NCBI GenBank assembly: GCA_012515495.1
Contig: JAAYYH010000260.1
Location: 1 to 8,220 of the forward strand
Source: Coriobacteriaceae bacterium
GTDB lineage: Bacteria > Actinomycetota > Coriobacteriia > Coriobacteriales > UBA8131
DNA: 8,220 bases
Reading direction: 5' to 3'
Under the pieces are notes generated by a model, which was not told the origin of the DNA, made no database searches, and saw only the letters and a list, made by a program, of their open reading frames with translations. Made by a program: the position numbers and the translations under genes. Below are positions 1 through 6,528 of the stretch, in pieces. How positions within the stretch are numbered: position 1 is the stretch's first letter; every line of letters begins with the position of its first letter.

Positions 1-367
1 CGCTGGCATGTCCGTGCAGCACGGGGTATGGTCGACCAAGTTTGTCATGGCAGACCTCGATGTCTGTAAACCTCATAGCATTGAATCCGGTTCCCAGAGC
101 TTTTAGCACTGCCTCTTTCGCGGCAAAGAAAAGCGCATAATGAGTTGCTGGATTGATCTTGCTTTCGCAGTACTCCACTTCCTGCTCAGAGAAGATGCGC
201 CTTGGCAGACGCGGCTGCCTGAGAATAGCTTTCTCCATGCGCGCAAGTTCGATGATATCCACGCCCAGTCCAGCTATCGGCTGATCGCCAGAAACAGCAA
301 CGTGTTCCAGATCCCCAGTGTTTGCAGGTAGTACGGCTGTTCGCTCTTTCTCAGACGGCTGGTTCAT
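1..367 (-). CDS. acpS: holo-[acyl-carrier-protein] synthase, 3' end beyond the window
   Basis: Transfers 4'-phosphopantetheine from CoA to the active-site serine of apo-ACP, switching on fatty acid synthesis in the cytoplasm. 122 codons are visible and the C-terminus runs off the left edge. The family signatures are clear: GLGVDIIEL (residues 33-41; Asp37 is the expected Mg-binding Asp) and FFAAKEAVLKALGTG (80-94; Glu85 is the second metal ligand). The ATG at 367 overlaps the glmS stop as ATGA, so translation is probably coupled to glmS; the ribosome binding site is weak. This start leaves about 32 residues before the GLGVDI strand, whereas family members usually have only a few. No other ATG, GTG or TTG occurs in frame before the motif itself, so the extension appears real unless a rare start codon is used. 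Identification is secure; the start is less so. Confidence 0.93.
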   Translation of the reverse strand, partial: MNQPSEKERTAVLPANTGDLEHVAVSGDQPIAGLGVDIIELARMEKAILRQPRLPRRIFSEQEVEYCESKINPATHYALFFAAKEAVLKALGTGFNAMRFTDIEVCHDKLGRPYPVLHGHAS

Positions 368-2211
368 TCAACCGTCACGCTCTTCGCCAGATTCCTGGGT
401 TGATCAACATCACAACCACGAGCGATTGCGATGGCACGGGCAAATAACTGCAGTGGTACGCTGGCCGTTATCGGACTCAGGTATTCGCTTACAGACGGGA
501 TCGTGATTACCAGATCTGTAAGCTCGTGGATGCGTTTGTCTCCGTAGGTAGCTATCGCTATCACCTGAGCCCCTCGTGCTAAAACCTCTTCGATATTCGA
601 TAGAGTCTTCTCCCTAGTCAGGCTTTGTGGGACCACAGTGATAACCGGCGTTCTCTTCTCAACATCAATGAGCGCGATGGGGCCATGCTTGATCTCGCCA
701 GCTGGGAAGGCCTCGGCATGCAGATAGCTAATCTCTTTGAGCTTCAGCGCTCCTTCAAAACAGGTAGTCGCACTTACTCCTCTGCCAATGAACAATGCTG
801 TTGTGGCATCTGCGCACGCTTTTGCGCAGTGCTCGATCTCGTGGCTGTTCGCCAAAATCCATTCAATCTGTTCTGGCAGCTTCCGCATCTCAGCATAGAT
901 CTCCGCAACTTGCTCTTTTGAAAGTTTCCCTCGCTGTTGGGCGAAATGGAGTGCAAGCAGGGTGAGCAGCGCAACTTGTGCCAAGAAGGATTTTGTAGCT
1001 GCGACAGCAATCTCCAGATTAGCTTTGATGAACAAGACCGTCTGCGCCTCACGGGTAATGCGCGATCCAACGACATTGGTCAACGCTATGACATGCGCTC
1101 CTGCTTTCCGCGCCAATCGTACAGCCTCAAGGGTGTCGGCTGTTTCACCCGATTGTGTGATCGCCAGCACAAGTGTGCCCGATGTGATGATAGGGTTACG
1201 ATAACGGAACTCGGAGGCAACCTCTACTTCAACGGGAATCCGAGCCCATGCTTCGATGATGCTCTTGCCAATGAGGCCAGCATGATACGATGTTCCACAA
1301 GCTACGATGTAGATCCTGTCGACAGCAGCCAACTCTTCTGAGCTTAGCGGAAGCTCTTCAAACGACAGCTCGCCGGATACCACATCGAAACGTCCGGCAA
1401 GGGTATCGCGTATCACCCGTGGCTGCTCATGTATCTCCTTGAGCATGAAATCGGGATAACCACCACGTTGAGCATCCTCCAGGTCCCATTCCACATGATA
1501 AACCGTTGGTTCGAACACAGCGCCCGTTGCGTCATAGCATTCAATCGCGCCATCAGAACGCAGCACAGCCATATCGCGATCACCTATGTAAATCACATCA
1601 CGTGTGTATTCGATGATGGCGGGAACATCACTGGCGACCAGGGCTCCTCCTTCGTAGCTGCCCAACACCAACGGAGAATCATTACGGGTAACAATGATGG
1701 TATCGGGGTGTTCAGCGTGTAGCACGGCAAGCGCGAACGATCCCGTAAGCTGAGCAACCGTAGCTCGCACTGCTTCGATAAGGTCACCAGAATAGAATTC
1801 CTCGACCAGATGAGCCACTACTTCGGTATCGGTTTGAGACTGAAAGTCATGGCCTTTAGCGATTAGCTCCGCGCGCAACTGAGCATAGTTCTCGATGATT
1901 CCGTTGTGAACCACGGCAATTCTTCCGCTGCAGTCTCGATGTGGATGCGCATTGGCTTCGCTCGGTACGCCGTGAGTCGCCCAACGGGTGTGCCCAATAC
2001 CGCAATTACCGTTGAGCTCAGATTCATCTACCGCAGCTCGTAAGTCGGCGATTTTCCCTTTGACTCGCAAAATGCCCAGCTCGCTGTCATTGCCTGACTG
2101 TACCAATGCTATTCCCGCGCTGTCATAGCCGCGATATTCTAAACGGCTTAATCCGTCTAAAAGGAATTTTCTGGCATCTATTCTTCCGGTGAAACCAACG
2201 ATCCCGCACAT
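364..2211 (-). CDS. glmS: glutamine-fructose-6-phosphate aminotransferase (isomerizing)
   Basis: Makes glucosamine-6-phosphate from fructose-6-phosphate and glutamine, the committed step to UDP-GlcNAc for peptidoglycan. 615 residues, close to the family norm of about 600-610. The N-terminal class II glutaminase domain begins MCGIVGF, with Cys2 the nucleophile after Met removal. It contains EYRGYDSAG (25-33), GHTRWATHG (73-81) and HNGIIEN (102-108). Two SIS sugar-isomerase domains follow, with ACGTSYHAG and ITQSGETADT in the first, the AEAFPAGEIKHGP catalytic segment in the second, and the conserved C-terminal tail LAKSVTVE carrying the catalytic lysine. The start at 2211 is chosen because Cys must be residue 2 and a GGAGG lies just upstream. 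An in-frame ATG at 2280 would add 23 residues and bury the nucleophile, so it is rejected. Overlaps acpS by four bases; same strand as glmM, but separated from it by about 4 kb of other genes. Confidence 0.97.
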   Translation of the reverse strand: MCGIVGFTGRIDARKFLLDGLSRLEYRGYDSAGIALVQSGNDSELGILRVKGKIADLRAAVDESELNGNCGIGHTRWATHGVPSEANAHPHRDCSGRIAVVHNGIIENYAQLRAELIAKGHDFQSQTDTEVVAHLVEEFYSGDLIEAVRATVAQLTGSFALAVLHAEHPDTIIVTRNDSPLVLGSYEGGALVASDVPAIIEYTRDVIYIGDRDMAVLRSDGAIECYDATGAVFEPTVYHVEWDLEDAQRGGYPDFMLKEIHEQPRVIRDTLAGRFDVVSGELSFEELPLSSEELAAVDRIYIVACGTSYHAGLIGKSIIEAWARIPVEVEVASEFRYRNPIITSGTLVLAITQSGETADTLEAVRLARKAGAHVIALTNVVGSRITREAQTVLFIKANLEIAVAATKSFLAQVALLTLLALHFAQQRGKLSKEQVAEIYAEMRKLPEQIEWILANSHEIEHCAKACADATTALFIGRGVSATTCFEGALKLKEISYLHAEAFPAGEIKHGPIALIDVEKRTPVITVVPQSLTREKTLSNIEEVLARGAQVIAIATYGDKRIHELTDLVITIPSVSEYLSPITASVPLQLFARAIAIARGCDVDQPRNLAKSVTVE

Positions 2212-2215
2212 ATAA

Positions 2216-2220
2216 CCTCC
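2216..2220 (-). promoter_or_regulatory. glmS ribosome binding site (decides the start)
   Basis: GGAGG (followed by TTAT) lies four bases upstream of the ATG at 2211 on the minus strand. It selects the MCGIVGF start over the in-frame upstream ATG at 2280. Confidence 0.85.
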
Positions 2221-2239
2221 ACGCGTGTTTTCAGTGATC

Positions 2240-2278
2240 ATACGGGGAGAATTGAGGTGCTGTACCCGTATCCGCACC
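2240..2278 (-). promoter_or_regulatory. possible H-type pseudoknot in the glmS leader
   Basis: Read on the minus strand, GGTGC (2278-2274) can pair with GCACC (2260-2256), and ATACGGG (2271-2265) can pair with CCCGTAT (2246-2240). The two perfect helices interleave, giving the order of an H-type pseudoknot: stem 1 of 5 bp, loop of 2 nt, stem 2 of 7 bp, linker of 4 nt, loop of 9 nt. It ends about 19 nt before the glmS Shine-Dalgarno. I do not recognise a known riboswitch class, and it does not look like the Firmicutes glmS ribozyme. The pairing is seen in the sequence; the function is inference. If the helices form one at a time, they could instead act as alternative hairpins. Confidence 0.35.
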
Positions 2279-2300
2279 ATAGTTTGCCGATTGTCGCCCT

Positions 2301-2306
2301 ATTTTA
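2301..2306 (-). promoter_or_regulatory. tentative glmS -10 element
   Basis: TAAAAT on the minus strand matches the -10 consensus at five of six positions. Transcription would begin near 2294, giving a leader of about 80 nt that contains the possible pseudoknot. No good -35 hexamer is found at 16-18 bp upstream, so this is only a candidate. Confidence 0.25.
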
Positions 2307-2431
2307 CCGCAAGGACTGTCTGTCGCTTTATATCAATGAGTATCCTCACATGGTATTCACAGTGCGTTTCTCGCAGATTAATCGCTATGAGAAAATATCA
2401 CTTCTTTGAAAGTTGTGGTACCGTATCCAAA

Positions 2432-2472
2432 CGTGTGACAAAAACTCGTATGAGAGATTGTTATCTCACACG
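2432..2472. promoter_or_regulatory. candidate operator/promoter region of the nifX-like gene
   Basis: CGTATGAGA (2447-2455) and TCTCACACG (2464-2472) form an inverted repeat with one mismatch around an 8-nt spacer. A further copy of the half-site, CGTGTGA (2432-2438), lies upstream in direct orientation. A weak plus-strand -35-like TTGTTA (2459-2464) overlaps the right half, with AT-rich TTAAGAAT about 17 bp further on as a poor -10. The arrangement of three related half-sites over a putative promoter suggests a repressor or activator site; the regulator is unknown. No gene is supported between 2281 and 2543. Confidence 0.3.
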
Positions 2473-2543
2473 ATTTGCAGTTAAGAATCCCACAATCTCG
2501 TCAAATCATAAAGGCTTCAAAGCAGGTGGCAACAGGAGGAAGA

Positions 2544-2936
2544 ATGAGAATAGCGGTAACCCACGAAAACGGTCAGATTTTTCAACACTTCGGCAGGTCC
2601 GAGCAGTTCAAGGTTTACGAGCTCGAAGGTGAGAAGATCGTCTCGTCGAAAATTGTTGGCACTAATGGCAAAGGACACGGCTCGTTAATCGGTTTCCTGA
2701 GCGAGCTGGGTGTTGATGCCTTGATTTGTGGCGGCATTGGCGGTGGGGCTCGCAACGGATTGGTTGATTCTGGAATCGAGCTCTATGCTGGCGTAGCTGG
2801 GAATGCGGATGCCGCAGTTGAACAGCTGCTTTCTGGCTCGCTGCAATTCTCAACCAACGCCAATTGCGATCACCATGATCATGATCATCATGAGAGTTGT
2901 CATGGTCATGATTCTGGAGGTCATAGCTGTCATTAG
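2544..2936 (+). CDS. NifX/NifB-superfamily (dinitrogenase iron-molybdenum cofactor type) protein with His-rich tail
   Basis: A 130-residue cytoplasmic protein of the small dinitrogenase FeMo-cofactor family. Members in nitrogen fixers bind or carry Fe-S/Mo cofactor precursors; stand-alone members in anaerobes have no settled role. The family pattern is visible: MRIAVTHENGQIFQHFGRSEQF at the start (the G-FGR-E cofactor-cavity region) and LICGGIGGGARNGL (60-73), then GIELYAGVAGNADAAVEQLLSG (78-99). From Cys108 to the end, the tail is packed with His, Asp and Cys: nine His and three Cys in 23 residues, likely a metal-binding or metal-storage segment. The start at 2544 has an excellent AGGAGGA at 2534-2540 and matches the family N-terminus; an in-frame ATG at 2475 would add 23 non-family residues. 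It appears monocistronic, divergent from glmS and convergent with the LuxR gene. No nitrogenase gene is in the window, so a nif symbol is not assigned. Confidence 0.88.
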   Translation: MRIAVTHENGQIFQHFGRSEQFKVYELEGEKIVSSKIVGTNGKGHGSLIGFLSELGVDALICGGIGGGARNGLVDSGIELYAGVAGNADAAVEQLLSGSLQFSTNANCDHHDHDHHESCHGHDSGGHSCH

Positions 2937-2950
2937 GACTGGAACACCTC

Positions 2951-2992
2951 AGAGAGCAGAGAGTATTCTCGTTAGAAGATACCCTGCTCTCT
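2951..2992. terminator. hairpin between convergent genes, possible bidirectional terminator
   Basis: AGAGAGCAG (2951-2959) and CTGCTCTCT (2984-2992) form a perfect 9-bp stem, with weaker inner pairing of GTAT with ATAC. The stem lies 15 bp after the nifX-like stop. Its right arm is part of the last codons of the LuxR-type gene, whose TAA (2974-2972) sits in the loop. No clear U-tract follows on either strand, so termination efficiency is uncertain. Confidence 0.45.
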
Positions 2993-4468
2993 CATATCTA
3001 TAAGCTCTTGGCGAGAATGCACGCCCAGTCTTCGGTAGATGCTCTTAGTGTGACCGCGTGTTGTATTCTCAGAGATATAGAGCTTCCTGGCAATGGCCGC
3101 AACGCTGTGCCCTTTGGTTAGCAGCTCAGCAACCTCTATCTCCCGACGTGACAATCCTTTTTGCAGGAAATACTGGACCGTGGAAAGCTCGGCTTCCTCA
3201 TCCTGACCTACCTGTGCTTGTTGATCAGTGATACCAGCTGGAACATATGCTGCAGCCTCAATAGAATCCGAAATCAATGTATCGTCATCCAGTGCTAGGT
3301 ATTCCGTACCTGCAATGACGGGTGCTGGCTTTCTCCCCCGTGAGACAAGCACAAGAACCACTGAGAGCAGATAGACGCAGACAAACAGGGCGTTGATAAC
3401 ATGGGCGAAATCAAAAGCGAGAATTGGAGTCAACACAGAGCCAAGCGCGTCTCCCGCAACCATGAAAAAGAGCACGGGGAAAATACAGATGCCATACATG
3501 ACAATTGGAGAATAGCGCTTCTGAGCGGAATAGACTGCACAGGCTACGAGAAGCAACAGGTTGACTGTCTCAAAACCAAACATCAACATGCCAGTCAATA
3601 AAGGACTGTAATACGAACCAAAGAACGTAGGTAACAAGAAGATACCGGTGATGATGGGGAACAAAATCTGATACATCCTGAGGATCTCAAAGCCCTTTTT
3701 TGAGAATAGCTCGATGAGCGCCACAAGCAAACTTGCCGCGCCAAAACCGACAAGCACTGCCATTGCCGTGAAGCCCTCTGAGGACTCCACTGAGCCCGAA
3801 AGCCGAGAGACGAGCTTCCAAACGAAACCGATGGCACAAACGCAGAATATCGGCTTCCATAGATCTGCGACTACCCTCTTCAGGTCAATCTTATCTAGAA
3901 CGCGGATAGGATAGAGCTCGATTTCTCCCAGACTGGTGTGCAGTGTGAGCATCGCCAGAAACGGCAAGACAACAACGACAACGAATAGCAGTGCCAGAAA
4001 GGGCAGTAGCTGCGTGACTATATATAGCACTATGGATAATACGGCTGAGATCGGGATGTAGATAATCGACCGCTGTTGCCCCTCGGTAACAAAGAATGTC
4101 TGCCAGAGCAGAAAGAAGAGAGCGTTTGCACAACCTAGCATCACACCCGAGATTCCGGCAGTCACAACATCGTCAAAACCAAACGCGAACGCCATGAAAT
4201 AAAGCAACGCGCCACCGCTCAATGTAAAGCCGGCAACTAGAGAAAGCCATCTTGGCAACACCGTTTTCTTGCGCCAATAAAGGTAGACGACCAATCCCAC
4301 GGCCAGAGTTGTTACCGTCTGCTCAACCAGAAGATACAAACGCCAGTGGTCACTTGGATTTGATGTGCTTTGTAATCCTGATAGCACAACGAATATCACC
4401 GCCCAGAAAAAGCAGAATCCCAGATGGTGGAATCTCAACCCTTTTAGAAGCATCATGGCATTGTTCAA
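2972..4468 (-). CDS. membrane-bound LuxR-family transcriptional regulator
   Basis: A one-component regulator of about 498 residues. The N-terminal ~380 residues are almost wholly hydrophobic and read as roughly 12 transmembrane helices separated by short charged loops (for example around WRKKTVLPRW and LDKIDLKRVV). An acidic linker of about 60 residues follows, then a C-terminal LuxR/GerE HTH: LSRREIEVAELLTKGHSVAAIA and ARKLYISENTTRGH, ending IYRRLGVHSRQELIDM. The membrane part presumably senses a small molecule while the HTH binds DNA at the inner face. This architecture is common beside respiratory reductase genes in Eggerthellaceae. The start is taken as TTG at 4468, because a strong GGAGGTG (4482-4476) lies 7 nt upstream. 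The longer in-frame ATG at 4486 would have this Shine-Dalgarno inside its own coding sequence and has none of its own, giving 504 residues. Divergent from the flavin reductase at 4791, its most likely target. Confidence 0.88.
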   Translation of the reverse strand: MNNAMMLLKGLRFHHLGFCFFWAVIFVVLSGLQSTSNPSDHWRLYLLVEQTVTTLAVGLVVYLYWRKKTVLPRWLSLVAGFTLSGGALLYFMAFAFGFDDVVTAGISGVMLGCANALFFLLWQTFFVTEGQQRSIIYIPISAVLSIVLYIVTQLLPFLALLFVVVVVLPFLAMLTLHTSLGEIELYPIRVLDKIDLKRVVADLWKPIFCVCAIGFVWKLVSRLSGSVESSEGFTAMAVLVGFGAASLLVALIELFSKKGFEILRMYQILFPIITGIFLLPTFFGSYYSPLLTGMLMFGFETVNLLLLVACAVYSAQKRYSPIVMYGICIFPVLFFMVAGDALGSVLTPILAFDFAHVINALFVCVYLLSVVLVLVSRGRKPAPVIAGTEYLALDDDTLISDSIEAAAYVPAGITDQQAQVGQDEEAELSTVQYFLQKGLSRREIEVAELLTKGHSVAAIARKLYISENTTRGHTKSIYRRLGVHSRQELIDMREQGIF

Positions 4469-4475
4469 TGGCAAA

Positions 4476-4482
4476 CACCTCC
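4476..4482 (-). promoter_or_regulatory. LuxR-type gene ribosome binding site (decides the start)
   Basis: GGAGGTG on the minus strand is a near-perfect Shine-Dalgarno, 7 nt from the TTG at 4468. It lies just 3' of the ATG at 4486, which argues that this ATG is not the initiation codon. Confidence 0.6.
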
Positions 4483-4486
4483 TCAT

Positions 4487-4790
4487 CGATTTGTGCAGTC
4501 TAACAGATTTTCTTTAGCTTCTTTGCAGTTGGCATCTGACTGAATCGGGCTTTTCTCCCACTGTTATATGCTGATTTCTTATGACGACGCAGAAACAACC
4601 CAAAATATGTCCCCTTACCATCATTAACAACATACAACACGGCTGGGACCCACCTTTTAGCGGAGATATGCTTTTCTACAGTCTGGCGTACAGGCAGACA
4701 AAGAAAGGCTGGACACCATTGGTCCGCATATTCAAGAGCTCGAGATAATCAATCTAGAGGCTCGATGCAAAATCACGACAGGAGGGTAAC
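4487..4790. other. divergent intergenic region between regulator and reductase
   Basis: About 300 bp with no supported gene. On the minus strand, TATAAC (4568-4563) is a five-of-six -10 match for the regulator gene but has no good -35. On the plus strand, GATAAT (4744-4749) is a possible -10 for the reductase, with TTGGTC (4719-4724) as a poor -35 at a long 19-bp spacing. Reductase translation starts from a strong AGGAGGG at 4780-4786. No tRNA, riboswitch class or terminator is recognised. Confidence 0.4.
4681..4699. promoter_or_regulatory. imperfect palindrome, candidate LuxR-type operator
   Basis: A 19-bp imperfect palindrome with perfect 5-bp outer arms GTCTG (4681-4685) and CAGAC (4695-4699) and one further matching inner pair. 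LuxR-type HTH proteins usually bind dyads of about this length, and it lies 92 bp upstream of the reductase start. Assignment to the neighbouring regulator is inference. Confidence 0.25.
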
Positions 4791-6467
4791 ATGGAAGAAG
4801 ATCGACAGGAAAAGACAATAGACAGGCGGTTCTTCCTGCAAGGAGCTGGTGCAGCTGCTTTAGTAACCGCGATGACCTCAACATTTGGTCTGGCAGGTTG
4901 TGCGCCCGCGAAATCAGGTACATCGGATGGAAACGGCGGGAGCTCGGCTTCATCACCAAAAAGTGAGCCCTCTTGGTTCACCTCACCAGAACCAATCATT
5001 GATTCTGAGATCTCTGAGACAATCGAAACAGATGTAGTAGTAGTTGGCGCTGGAATGGCTGGAATCTCCGCAGCGTGTTCCTCCGCTGAACGCGGTCTGA
5101 GTGTCAGTGTGATTGAAAGAGGTGATACATGGTCAGGACGAGGCTTTGGCATGGGAGTTGCCGATTCAAAGATCGTCCGTGCGGCCGGCTTATCAATCGA
5201 TCGCGCGAAAGCGCAAAAGTATTGGATTCATTGTTGCGGCAGTCGTGTCAATGAGTCGTTGGTCTCATTATTCTTCAATCGTTCTGGCGAAGCCATGGAT
5301 TGGGTCATTGATAAATGCGAAAAAGGTGGTGTCTCTGTTCTGCTTTGGGATGGTTACTCTCGTGACCCAGAGTTCCCGGATGAGCCTGGCTATCACGTAG
5401 TCTTTGGCGGCCCCGAACAAAGTGCTGGTCGCGATTGGTCTCGAGATGCCACTAAGCTGATCTATGAGGATTCTCTCGCTGCGGGAGCACAATACTACTA
5501 TGAGAATACCGTTGAACAATTGCGGAAAGAGGGTGAAAGGGTTGTAGGCGCCATCGCCAAGACAGCGGATGGCAGCTATGTCCTTTACAAAGCCACAAAG
5601 GGCGTTGTTCTGGCAACCGGTGATATCTCGGGTGATCAGGAGATGTTGGATTACTACGCGCCAGAGGTAGCCCACTGTAACTCCAAGCTCTACACGCCAA
5701 TCGGATTCAATTCGGGTGATGGACACAAAATGGGTCTTTGGGCAGGCGGAGCCATGCAGGAAGGACACTTCCCTCCTATGCTTCATCCGCAAGCAGGTGC
5801 TTATCAGCAGTCAGCCTTCCTCTCGGTCAACCAGAATGGCGAACGCTTCTTCAACGAGGCAACGTGGGTGAACGGCAAATCCCTGAGCTACCTGCGTCAA
5901 CCTGGACAGTGCGCATATTCGATCTTCGATAAGAACTGGACAGACGATAACCTTGCCGGTCTTCCCTTTGGTGGGGGTATGTTCTGGGATACCTTCAGGG
6001 TTATGGGTTCAGGACAATGGGACGCAACAAGCGGCCAAGCCGGTGTTGATGGCGCAGTTGAATCTGGCATGGGTTTCAAAGCTGATAGTCTCGAAGAACT
6101 GGCTGTTGCCTGCGGTATTCCTGAAGACACCTTCCTGAGCACTGTGAAGCACTATAACGAACTCTGTGCAGCTGGTGTCGATACGGACTTTGGCAAAGAC
6201 AAGGTCTTCCTTGCTCCAGTTGTCGAGCCTCCCTTCTACGCTATGAAGGCCATGCCCGCCATATTGACGATTGTCGGTGGTCTTAAAGTTGATACCAATC
6301 TCAATGTCACCGATGCAGACGGTAAAGCGGTAGAGGGCTTGTTCGCCGTCGGAAACGTATCTGGCGATTTCTACGCAGTAGATTACCCCATCAACATCCC
6401 CGGAAACTCTCAGGGCCGTTGTATCACTTGGGGATATCTGGTTGGCGAGACTCTCGAGAAAGCTTGA
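4791..6467 (+). CDS. Tat-exported lipoprotein FAD-dependent reductase (flavocytochrome c/fumarate reductase superfamily)
   Basis: A 558-residue flavoprotein probably anchored on the outer face of the membrane and reducing an organic electron acceptor. The N-terminus has a twin-arginine motif DRRFFLQ (Arg12-Arg13), a hydrophobic stretch and a lipobox LAGC (34-37), then a Ser/Gly-rich linker. The Rossmann FAD site is DVVVVGAGMAG (81-91), with the ribose-binding Glu in VIER (Glu109). Also seen are KGVVLATGD (270-278), a conserved HP (332-333), GERFFNE (350-356) and VGGLKVD (495-501), leading to the C-terminal flavin-domain strand. Residues expected in fumarate reductases are missing: no Arg after FNE (ATWVNG instead), no His before VGGL, and no NRLGG Arg (NVSGDFYAVDYP instead). 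There is no haem CXXCH and no FMN-binding domain, so electrons must come from a separate protein. Start supported by AGGAGGG at 4780-4786; stops are tandem TGATGA. Substrate unknown. Confidence 0.9.
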   Translation: MEEDRQEKTIDRRFFLQGAGAAALVTAMTSTFGLAGCAPAKSGTSDGNGGSSASSPKSEPSWFTSPEPIIDSEISETIETDVVVVGAGMAGISAACSSAERGLSVSVIERGDTWSGRGFGMGVADSKIVRAAGLSIDRAKAQKYWIHCCGSRVNESLVSLFFNRSGEAMDWVIDKCEKGGVSVLLWDGYSRDPEFPDEPGYHVVFGGPEQSAGRDWSRDATKLIYEDSLAAGAQYYYENTVEQLRKEGERVVGAIAKTADGSYVLYKATKGVVLATGDISGDQEMLDYYAPEVAHCNSKLYTPIGFNSGDGHKMGLWAGGAMQEGHFPPMLHPQAGAYQQSAFLSVNQNGERFFNEATWVNGKSLSYLRQPGQCAYSIFDKNWTDDNLAGLPFGGGMFWDTFRVMGSGQWDATSGQAGVDGAVESGMGFKADSLEELAVACGIPEDTFLSTVKHYNELCAAGVDTDFGKDKVFLAPVVEPPFYAMKAMPAILTIVGGLKVDTNLNVTDADGKAVEGLFAVGNVSGDFYAVDYPINIPGNSQGRCITWGYLVGETLEKA

Positions 6468-6528
6468 TGAACCTTTTCTGATCCGTCAGGGACAGCGTCC
6501 CACACCTCCTCGGTCTCTGATTGGATTA

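Noticed and set aside
2212..2300. Possible glmS ribozyme in the glmS leader
   Set aside because: The leader is too short and lacks the ribozyme's helical layout; that element is typical of Firmicutes.
2225..2632. 135-codon open frame on the plus strand across the glmS/nifX-like intergenic region
   Set aside because: It overlaps the well-supported NifX-like gene in another frame, has no Shine-Dalgarno and no family features.
2875..2888. Perfect 14-bp palindrome ATGATCATGATCAT
   Set aside because: It is the by-product of alternating His and Asp codons in the tail of the NifX-like protein; no regulatory meaning is needed.
4566..4672. ATATGCT repeated exactly 100 bp apart in the divergent intergenic region
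   Set aside because: Seven bases recurring once in an AT-rich region is expected by chance, and the flanks do not match well.
4754..5152. 132-codon minus-strand open frame opposite the start of the reductase
   Set aside because: It is antisense to a confidently identified signal peptide and FAD-binding region and has low-complexity, Ser/Pro-rich content.
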